Below the pieces are notes generated by a model, which was given only the letters and a program-made list of their open reading frames with translations, was not told the DNA's origin and did not search any database. From Acidobacteriota bacterium (lineage in GTDB: Bacteria; Acidobacteriota; Terriglobia; Acidiferrales; UBA7541), in contig PMOP01000542.1 of the NCBI GenBank assembly GCA_003161495.1, forward strand, positions 1 to 5,610: a DNA stretch of 5,610 bases, read 5' to 3'. The position numbers and the translations under genes were made by a program. This document shows, one piece after another, positions 1 through 4,785 of this stretch (position 1 is its first letter; the number at the start of each line of letters is the position of its first letter).

Positions 1-80
1 GTGATGTTGTTGAATACCACCAGGGAATAGAAAATGGCCGCGCCGAATACCAGCAATGTTTTGATGGTGCGAAGGGTCAT
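1..80 (-). CDS. DUF2165 family small membrane protein, N-terminal fragment
   Basis: Only the first 26 codons are present; the gene runs off the left edge. The reading begins MTLRTIKTLLVFGAAIFYS and continues LVVFNNIT. A hydrophobic first membrane segment followed by a VVFNN(I/L)T motif is what I recall as the N-terminus of DUF2165, a family of small multi-span inner-membrane proteins of unknown function. The ATG (78-80) overlaps the stop codon of the upstream cytochrome c gene (77-79) as an ATGA junction. That implies translational coupling and that the two proteins are made together. The family call rests on a short stretch, so it is good but not certain. Confidence 0.7.
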   Translation of the reverse strand, partial: MTLRTIKTLLVFGAAIFYSLVVFNNI

Positions 81-952
81 GGTTTCCCCGGTCCGGAGAA
101 TGTGCTGAAGTAAGCGGTCAGGGCTGACAGGGTTGCGTCATCGTATTGCGGATTGGCGGGCATCTGTGCTTTCGCATTGGACGCGCGAGGATCGTGAACG
201 TAGGCGGCAAAATCCTGTGGCGCGGCTCCGGCAATCACGGCAAGAGATTGCCAGGATTGCCCTGATTTTTGACCTCCTTCGCGGCCCGAGTTGTGGCAGC
301 GATAGCAATTCTGCTGCGCGATCCGGAAACCGTCCTGCACATCGCGATCCTGCGCGTGAGGCCCGCGCGGAGCGATCGCGCCAAAAACAACTTTCTCGTC
401 GCGAAATTCGATGCGCACCACTCCCCACGGAATCTGCGGTTCATCTTCATGCGAGAGAATCTTGAAGCTGGGCGTGAACTTCGGATTGGAAATCATGTAC
501 GGCCCCATATCGAACTTGTGTTCCTGGGAATCCTTTGGCCATCCGGCGGGCGGCTTGCCGTCCACTTCCAGAACCAGCACGGGATGATGGGCCGCGAGGT
601 AAGCCTGCGGATAGTTGGCGCGGTACTCATCATCGCAGATGGCCACGACCATGTCTGACGCGGGAGACGCGCCCAGCGCGCGCGCCAGGTCTTCAAGCCT
701 TACCCCCGTGATCTTGGTTGGCCCCGTGAAGTTGGTGTCGCCGGATTCGGTGAAGCTCACCAGCGGCATGGCCATCAGCACGTCGTGCGTGATGTAGCGC
801 GTCGAATCCGGCGGAAGTCCCGCAAGCGCTCCGCTCAATTCAAGGTCCGAGGGATGTAGCCTTTTTTCGTGCAATGCAGGGGAAGATTGCACGCCAGCCG
901 CGACGAAAAGGATTGCCGCGAATGCCATTGGGCTTTTCAGCGAGAGACGCAT
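77..952 (-). CDS. Exported protein: sulfite-oxidase-like fold plus C-terminal monoheme cytochrome c domain
   Basis: This is a 291-residue protein starting at the ATG at 950-952. A longer start at 985 would add 11 residues, but only the 952 start has a good ribosome site (AGGA at 959-962, 6-base spacing) and puts the signal peptide at the very N-terminus. Residues 1 to about 24 form a Sec-type signal (RLSLK, then a hydrophobic run) without twin arginines. Residues about 45-190 resemble the oxidoreductase molybdopterin-binding (SUOX-like) fold, including ITGVRLEDL, VVAICDDEY and WGVVRIEF. The C-terminus is a class I cytochrome c domain with heme site CYRCH at 216-220 and a likely axial Met264 in MPANPQY. 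Heme must be attached outside the cytoplasmic membrane. The likely role is periplasmic electron transfer; substrate and partner are unknown. It lies 72 bases downstream of a small secreted-protein gene and overlaps the DUF2165 gene by 4 bases. Confidence 0.85.
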   Translation of the reverse strand: MRLSLKSPMAFAAILFVAAGVQSSPALHEKRLHPSDLELSGALAGLPPDSTRYITHDVLMAMPLVSFTESGDTNFTGPTKITGVRLEDLARALGASPASDMVVAICDDEYRANYPQAYLAAHHPVLVLEVDGKPPAGWPKDSQEHKFDMGPYMISNPKFTPSFKILSHEDEPQIPWGVVRIEFRDEKVVFGAIAPRGPHAQDRDVQDGFRIAQQNCYRCHNSGREGGQKSGQSWQSLAVIAGAAPQDFAAYVHDPRASNAKAQMPANPQYDDATLSALTAYFSTFSGPGKP

Positions 953-958
953 GTCACA

Positions 959-962
959 TCCT
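959..962 (-). promoter_or_regulatory. Ribosome binding site deciding the cytochrome gene start
   Basis: Read on the minus strand, AGGA lies 6 bases before the ATG at 950-952. The upstream in-frame ATG at 983-985 has no comparable site, so the 952 start is preferred. Confidence 0.55.
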
Positions 963-1024
963 AGCGTACCGTCGCAGAGAGGCAAGTGAAAAATCCTGCG
1001 GAGCAGGCAACGGTTCGTCAGGGG

Positions 1025-1417
1025 CTATAAATCCGATAGCTTATGCCATTTGCGATCGTAAATTCCGAAGGTTATCTTTTTGATTTTTCCGTTCTTTTGC
1101 GGCACCTCAATCTCCAGGCCATTTCCGTCAAGCGTTCCTTTATAGTCGATGGCTCCAAGCAGGGTGTCGCCCTTAATGCACCATTGTCCATTATTCTTGG
1201 CGACTGCATCCGCATTGTCGGACAAAACCGTCACGTTCAGAAAATAATCCTGGCCGGTGGTTAGTGAGCCGTCGTACGAGGACCCAGTTCTGGAGAGCGA
1301 GTCTTTGCGATCCTTCCCGACTCCTTCGTTCACCCTGATGCGCACGTCCACCCTCGGTTTTGCCCAGACGGGCGCTGCCGCCAACAATATCAGGAGTAAC
1401 CAACTCATTGATTTCAT
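1025..1417 (-). CDS. Small secreted protein of unknown function
   Basis: This is a 130-residue protein I do not recognise. Residues 1-19 are a clear Sec signal peptide (MKSMSWLLLILLAAAPVWA) with a VWA cleavage site before KPRVDV. The mature part of about 111 residues is charged and polar, with alternating hydrophobic residues (VDVRIRV, YFLNVTVL, LEIEVPQ, IKKITFGIY) suggesting a beta-sandwich. A single cysteine (Cys80, in GQWCIKGD) makes an internal disulfide impossible. It has no lipobox and no membrane segment after the signal. The start at 1415-1417 is backed by GGGAG 9 bases upstream; the next ATG, three codons in, has none. It reads the same way as the cytochrome gene 72 bases downstream and may share its transcript. 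The signal peptide is certain enough; the function is not assignable. Confidence 0.8.
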   Translation of the reverse strand: MKSMSWLLLILLAAAPVWAKPRVDVRIRVNEGVGKDRKDSLSRTGSSYDGSLTTGQDYFLNVTVLSDNADAVAKNNGQWCIKGDTLLGAIDYKGTLDGNGLEIEVPQKNGKIKKITFGIYDRKWHKLSDL

Positions 1418-1667
1418 CTGATTTGTCTCCCTTTTCAGGCGCCGTTTTGCCGATTCAGGTAATCATATTGCCTGAAGGATTTCCAATCCGCGCATCGTAC
1501 CCTTTCAACTTGTTTCAAAGCAATAAAATTACCGTGCAAGTAACCAGAAGAGAGAACCGGACGTTCCCGTCGGAACGATGGAGGGCGAACCCGGTGCCGG
1601 GAAATCCATGGAGTGGAAGTCTATGCTAAACTGGCGCGATATTTTTCGATGGAGGTCACTGGCACAG
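1418..1667. other. Divergent intergenic region, 250 bases
   Basis: This region separates the minus-strand envelope genes from the plus-strand RidA unit, so it should hold promoters for both. I see no convincing paired -35/-10. On the minus strand a TATGAT hexamer lies at 1462-1467, about 45 bases before the secreted-protein ATG, but has no good -35. On the plus strand TATGCT at 1622-1627 is a weak -10 candidate, also without a -35. A perfect 6-base inverted repeat CGTTCC-CGTC-GGAACG sits at 1562-1577 and could be an operator or a small hairpin. I see no coding potential or RNA gene. Confidence 0.4.
1651..1655 (+). promoter_or_regulatory. Ribosome binding site deciding the RidA-family start
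   Basis: GGAGG ends 12 bases before the ATG at 1668. The spacing is slightly long, but no comparable site precedes the in-frame ATG at 1578, and the 1668 start gives the usual length and N-terminus for this RidA subfamily. Confidence 0.5.
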
Positions 1668-2129
1668 ATGGTAGCTGGAAGGACCGAGGGAAGGCTGAAG
1701 CAGCTGGGCATTGTTCTTCCCGCGTTGCCTCAGCCGGGCGGCAACTATCTTCCGGCGAGGACGGTCGGGCAGATGGTGTATCTGGCCGGCGTCATTTCAA
1801 TTCATGCAGGCGAGGTAATCGCTGGAACTGTAGGAGCAGGGCGTACCATTGAAGAGGGCTACGCTGCGGCGCGCGATTGTGCGCTGATTCAATTGGCGGT
1901 ACTGGCGGACCATCTTGGCTCGCTCGACAAAATTAAAAAAATTGTTACCGTGAATGGATATGTGAACGCCGTCGCCGGTTTTCCGGATTCACCCAAGGTT
2001 ATCAATGGCGCGTCCGACCTTTTTGTGGAAATTTTCGGTGACGCCGGGCGCCATGTGCGCGCAGCGATCGGCGTCCCGGCATTGCCGCGCAACGCGCTTG
2101 TCGAATTGCAAATGACGGTGGAGGTATAG
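1668..2129 (+). CDS. RidA (YjgF/YER057c/UK114) family protein
   Basis: This is a 153-residue protein of the longer RidA-like subfamily, which typically opens M-V-x-G-R-x-E-x-R-L-x-x-L-G-I-x-L-P, as here. Archetypal RidA hydrolyses reactive enamine/imine intermediates such as 2-aminoacrylate, releasing ammonia; it acts in the cytoplasm as a trimer. The C-terminal part carries the family signature HVRAAIGVPALPRNALVELQ. Arg131 matches the substrate-carboxylate-binding arginine of RidA (Arg105 in the classical numbering), and Glu146 lies in the conserved VE position. An in-frame extension back to 1578 would add 30 residues (MEGEPGAGKS...) unlike the family, and I reject it. The stop is 8 bases before the acetamidase/formamidase gene, so the two are very likely one operon. 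The exact substrate is unknown; members of this subfamily need not be imine deaminases. Confidence 0.9.
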   Translation: MVAGRTEGRLKQLGIVLPALPQPGGNYLPARTVGQMVYLAGVISIHAGEVIAGTVGAGRTIEEGYAAARDCALIQLAVLADHLGSLDKIKKIVTVNGYVNAVAGFPDSPKVINGASDLFVEIFGDAGRHVRAAIGVPALPRNALVELQMTVEV

Positions 2130-2137
2130 GCAGGCCC

Positions 2138-3076
2138 ATGGCGGAACATTCTCTGAATGCGGAACCCACTCACTCTCTCTGGAATCGCGCGCTGAAGCCG
2201 CGCCTTCGCGTCGCTTCCGGAGACACGGTTCACATGGAGTGCGTCGATTCCAGCGGCGCGCAAGTTCATCCGGCCATGACGCTCGCGGAATATTTGAAGA
2301 TCGACCGCAGCCGCATTCACGCGCTCACTGGTCCGATCCATGTCGATGGAGCCGAGCCGGGCGACATTCTGCAGGTGGATGTGTTGGAAGTGGCGCATAA
2401 AGGCTGGGGCTGGACCAGTGTGGTGCCGGGCCTCGGTTTTCTGAAGCAGCGTTTTTCGGAACCATTTTTCTTCGTGTGGAAGATGGAAGGCGAATTCAGT
2501 AAATCGATTCCGCCGGCCGTTGTGCCCTTGCGGCCGTTTTGCGGCGTGATGGGCGTGGCGCCCGGTGAAGACGGCGAATTTCGCACGCGGCCTCCCGGAA
2601 TTTTCGGCGGCAACATGGATGTGCGCGAGCTGTGCACCGGTGCTACTTTATATTTGCCGGTGCTCAATCGTGGCGCGCTTTTTTCTGCGGGCGACGCCCA
2701 CGGCGCGCAAGGCGACGGAGAAGTTTGCATCAACGGAATCGAGTGCCCGGCAGACGTGACCGTGCGTTTTCAGGTGCACAAGCAGCGCGCGCTTCCGGGG
2801 CCACTAGTGGAAACTCCCGCTGGGCGCAAGCATGAGTCCGCAGGCGGAGAATGGATCGTGGTGGAATCGTCGAACGATGCGGCGGGCGCGGCGCGCGCGG
2901 CCACTTCGCGCATGATCGATTTGCTGGCCGAACGCTGGGGCCTTGATCCGGTTCACGCCTATTTGCTGTGCAGCGTGGCCATGAATCTGCGCTTCAGCCA
3001 GGTTGTCAACGAGCCGATGTTCACGGTTTCAGCGGCGATCTCCAAGCAAATCCTTCCCGCCAGGAAACTTTTCTGA
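2138..3076 (+). CDS. Acetamidase/formamidase family amidohydrolase
   Basis: This 312-residue protein matches the FmdA/AmdA family, which hydrolyses short amides (formamide, acetamide) to the acid and ammonia in the cytoplasm. Visible signatures are GPIHVDGAEPGD (65-76), the FGGNMDVRELCTGATLYLPV block (156-175), and AGDAHGAQGDGEVCINGIE (184-202), the most conserved stretch of the family. It has no signal peptide or membrane segment. The length of about 310 fits the short bacterial formamidase-like branch rather than the longer, roughly 400-residue acetamidases. The ATG follows the RidA-family stop by 8 bases, indicating translational and transcriptional linkage. A palindromic repeat begins 5 bases after its stop codon. 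The family is certain; the true amide substrate cannot be read from the sequence. Confidence 0.93.
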   Translation: MAEHSLNAEPTHSLWNRALKPRLRVASGDTVHMECVDSSGAQVHPAMTLAEYLKIDRSRIHALTGPIHVDGAEPGDILQVDVLEVAHKGWGWTSVVPGLGFLKQRFSEPFFFVWKMEGEFSKSIPPAVVPLRPFCGVMGVAPGEDGEFRTRPPGIFGGNMDVRELCTGATLYLPVLNRGALFSAGDAHGAQGDGEVCINGIECPADVTVRFQVHKQRALPGPLVETPAGRKHESAGGEWIVVESSNDAAGAARAATSRMIDLLAERWGLDPVHAYLLCSVAMNLRFSQVVNEPMFTVSAAISKQILPARKLF

Positions 3077-3080
3077 AAGT

Positions 3081-3145
3081 GTAGCGCCCGCCTTCAGGCG
3101 GGCAGGTTGGATTGAGGCAGATGTCCGCCTGAAGGCGGGCGCTAC
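3081..3145. repeat. Palindromic intergenic repeat 1 (GTAGC...GCTAC)
   Basis: Perfect 21-base inverted arms at 3081-3101 and 3125-3145 are separated by 23 bases. Each arm is also a mini-hairpin: in the left arm GCCCGCC and GGCGGGC (3086-3103) flank a TTCA loop. It begins 5 bases after the amidase stop and ends 14 bases before the HpxZ-like ATG. It has the look of a REP/BIME-type dispersed element; no T-run follows, so it is not a classical terminator. Confidence 0.85.
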
Positions 3146-3159
3146 AAAAGCGAACGAAC

Positions 3160-3537
3160 ATGCAAATCAACGACCCAGAGATTCTTGCAGAGTTAAAGGC
3201 GCTCTATTCGAAATACGAAGCCGCGCTCATGGCCAACGATGCGGAGACGCTGACGCGAATGTTCTGGACCTCGCCGCACGCCATGCGCTTCGGAGTCACG
3301 GAAAACCTGTACGGCATTGAGGAGATCGAGGCGTTTCGCAAAGGCCGCTCTCCTGCAAATCTTGCGCGGACGGTGCGGCGTTTGGACATCGTCACGTTCG
3401 GCAGAGATTTCGCAAGCGTCACGCTGGAATTCGAGCGCACCGTGAACGCAAAAATAATTTCAGGCCGGCAGAGCCAGGTTTGGGTGCGCTTTCCAGAGGG
3501 CTGGCGAATTGCTTCCGCGCACGTCTCGGTGCTTTAG
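3160..3537 (+). CDS. hpxZ: HpxZ-like oxalurate catabolism protein (AtzH-like / DUF3225)
   Basis: This 125-residue cytoplasmic protein matches HpxZ along its whole length: an N-terminal INDPEILAELKALYSKYEAA helix, FWTSPHAMRFGVTENLYG (about 35-52), the I-x-x-FRKGR block, LARTVRR, and the C-terminal GRQSQVWVRFPEGWRIASAH segment. The family has a SnoaL/NTF2-like (cone-shaped alpha+beta) fold. It was named from the hpx purine/oxalurate cluster of Klebsiella and is related to AtzH of s-triazine catabolism. Its exact reaction is not settled in what I know. No hpxW, hpxX or hpxY amidase partner lies in this window, which is unusual for the name; the nearest amidase is the FmdA-type gene 83 bases upstream. 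The ATG has no clear Shine-Dalgarno and lies just after repeat 1. The stop TAG overlaps the first base of repeat 2. The family call is strong; a role in oxalurate use is inference. Confidence 0.85.
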   Translation: MQINDPEILAELKALYSKYEAALMANDAETLTRMFWTSPHAMRFGVTENLYGIEEIEAFRKGRSPANLARTVRRLDIVTFGRDFASVTLEFERTVNAKIISGRQSQVWVRFPEGWRIASAHVSVL

Positions 3538-3608
3538 TAGCGCGGGCTTCAGCCTGCGGGTTTTGGTTCTTGCAAGGCCTAACCCCCGCAGGCTGAAGCC
3601 CGCGCTAC
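3537..3608. repeat. Palindromic intergenic repeat 2 (GTAGC...GCTAC)
   Basis: Perfect 24-base inverted arms lie at 3537-3560 and 3585-3608, with a 24-base centre that adds GGTT/AACC pairing (3565-3568 with 3581-3584). The arm contains its own GCGGGC-TTCA-GCCTGC mini-hairpin with one G-T wobble. Its first base is the last base of the HpxZ-like stop codon, and it ends 6 bases before the aldo/keto reductase stop, so it fills nearly the whole convergent spacer. It could act as a transcription barrier in both directions, but neither side has a U-tract. Confidence 0.88.
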
Positions 3609-3614
3609 TCAACC

Positions 3615-4562
3615 CTACGCACTCGCCTGATTTAGAAACTCGATCGACTCGCTGTCCAGCACGATCTGCACAGAAGCAATCAAATCATTCAACTGCTCCA
3701 AATTAGTAGCACTGACAATGGGCGCAGTAATTACGGGCCGCGCTAGCAGCCAGGCAAGCGAAATCCGTGCAGGAGTAGCGTTGTATTTCTTGGCAACTTG
3801 ATCCAGCGCCGCGAGAATCTTGAAGTCGCGTTCATTCAGAAACTTTGCCACGTTGCGGGCCCGAGGTTTTCCGGCTGTATCGCTTTCCGAGCGGTATTTT
3901 CCAGTAAGAAAACCTCCGGCGAGCGGCCAGTAATTAATCACGCCGAGTCCTTCCTTTTTGCACAGCGGCTCAAGTTCAGGTTCAAATTCGCCGCGCTCGA
4001 TCAGGCTGTAATTTGGCTGAAGGGTCTGATAAGCGGGGAGGCCGAATTTGCGGCTGGTGTGGAGCGCCAGCGCGAGTCGCTCCGCTTTGTGGTTGGAGGC
4101 GCCGATGGCTCTCACTTTCCCCTGCTTGATCAGTTCCGCGTAGGCTCCCAAAGTTTCTTCCAGAGGCGTATCCGGATCGTCGATGTGCGATTGATACAGA
4201 TCGATATAGTCCGTCTGCAAACGCTTCATCGAATCTTCCGCGGAACGCAATATATGCTGTTTGGACAGACCTTTTTTTCCATCGCCCATATCCATGCCAA
4301 CTTTTGTAGCCACGATCACCTTTTTGCGGTTTCCGCTGCGCTTCATCCATTCGCCGAGAATTGTCTCGGACTCGCCGCCTTTGTGTCCGGGCACCCACTT
4401 AGAATAGGCATCCGCCGTATCGACCGAATTGAATCCTGCGGCAATAAACGCATCCAGCAGTTTGAAGGAAGTGGTTTGATCCGTCGTCCAGCCAAAGACG
4501 TTTCCCCCGAAGACCAGAGGAGCGATTTCCATTTCAGTCTTGCCCAGCTTGCGCATCTTCAT
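3615..4562 (-). CDS. Aldo/keto reductase family oxidoreductase
   Basis: This 315-residue cytoplasmic (beta/alpha)8-barrel NAD(P)H-dependent reductase acts on aldehydes or ketones. The full catalytic tetrad is visible: Asp48 and Tyr53 in SVDTADAYS, Lys87 in VATKVG, and His126 in LYQSHIDDPDTP. Further family marks are the N-terminal RKLGKTEMEIAPLVFGG, ASNH (155-158), LQPNYSLIER (181-190) and the cofactor-loop region PIVSATNLEQL (281-291), where the usual Gly and Arg of G-A-R-T are replaced by Ser and Asn. The length is typical and the gene intact. The start at 4560-4562 has AAGG 6 bases upstream. It converges on the HpxZ-like gene and diverges from queG, so it is probably its own transcription unit with the promoter at 4607-4635. 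The substrate cannot be predicted; the broad family resembles the YajO/YghZ-type reductases. Confidence 0.95.
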   Translation of the reverse strand: MKMRKLGKTEMEIAPLVFGGNVFGWTTDQTTSFKLLDAFIAAGFNSVDTADAYSKWVPGHKGGESETILGEWMKRSGNRKKVIVATKVGMDMGDGKKGLSKQHILRSAEDSMKRLQTDYIDLYQSHIDDPDTPLEETLGAYAELIKQGKVRAIGASNHKAERLALALHTSRKFGLPAYQTLQPNYSLIERGEFEPELEPLCKKEGLGVINYWPLAGGFLTGKYRSESDTAGKPRARNVAKFLNERDFKILAALDQVAKKYNATPARISLAWLLARPVITAPIVSATNLEQLNDLIASVQIVLDSESIEFLNQASA

Positions 4563-4606
4563 CTTGAACCTTTCCGTTACGTCGTCGTGTTTTTTACAAG
4601 AGTTGA

Positions 4607-4635
4607 ATTATATCCCGGGAAGGAAAGAAAAATGA
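4607..4635 (-). promoter_or_regulatory. Candidate sigma-70 promoter for the aldo/keto reductase gene
   Basis: Read on the minus strand, a perfect TATAAT -10 box lies at 4612-4607. The hexamer 17 bases upstream (4635-4630) is TCATTT, a poor -35. Transcription would begin near 4600, giving a leader of about 38 bases that carries the AAGG ribosome site. Confidence rests on the -10 box alone. Confidence 0.45.
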
Positions 4636-4642
4636 CTCGTGA

Positions 4643-4717
4643 GTAGCACAGGCACTCCTGCCTGTGCGGTTTTTGCTGGACTTCACAAAAGCGCACAGGC
4701 AGGAGTGCCTGTGCTGC
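4643..4717. repeat. Palindromic intergenic repeat 3 (GTAGCACAGG...)
   Basis: Arms of 24 perfectly complementary bases lie at 4645-4668 and 4692-4715, extended outward by a T-G wobble and a G-C pair to 4643 and 4717. Inward, with one bulged base, TTTTG (4671-4675) pairs with CAAAA (4686-4690), leaving a 10-base loop. Each arm alone folds as GCACAGGCA-CTCC-TGCCTGTGC. The layout is the same as repeats 1 and 2, but with a different stem sequence. Confidence 0.85.
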
Positions 4718-4751
4718 ATGACTTCTGCCAGCGCCACAAAAATCAAAAGAA

Positions 4752-4773
4752 GACAGGCTGATGCCTGTCCTAC
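4752..4773. repeat. Solitary repeat arm ending in CCTAC
   Basis: GACAGGC-TGAT-GCCTGTC (4752-4769) is a perfect 7-base stem with a four-base loop, followed by CTAC (4770-4773). It looks like one right arm of the same repeat class; no matching left arm occurs in the window. It ends 12 bases before the queG start codon. Confidence 0.65.
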
Positions 4774-4785
4774 TAAAATCGATTC

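Noticed and set aside
953..985. An 11-residue N-terminal extension of the cytochrome protein
   Set aside because: It would bury the signal peptide and lacks a ribosome site; the AGGA site supports the 952 start.
1578..1667. N-terminal extension of the RidA-family protein by 30 residues
   Set aside because: It has no ribosome site, is unlike the family, and a GGAGG-supported start gives the normal N-terminus.
2317..2733. A 138-codon minus-strand frame inside the amidase gene
   Set aside because: It is antisense to highly conserved acetamidase/formamidase motifs, with no recognisable protein features of its own.
3081..3608. CRISPR array, integron attC sites or a gene cassette around the HpxZ-like gene
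   Set aside because: There are only two elements with different sequences and unequal spacing, no cas or integrase genes, and no attC core sites. Bracketing by two dispersed palindromes is enough to explain it.
3537..3614. Bidirectional Rho-independent terminator between the convergent genes
   Set aside because: The hairpin is strong, but neither strand has a T-run after it (CTACTCAACC on plus, CTACTAAAGC on minus). It may still slow polymerase, but it is not a classical terminator, so it is annotated as a repeat.
3798..4646. A 282-codon open frame on the plus strand
   Set aside because: It lies almost wholly antisense to the aldo/keto reductase gene, whose catalytic tetrad and family motifs are intact. 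The plus-strand translation shows no family features.
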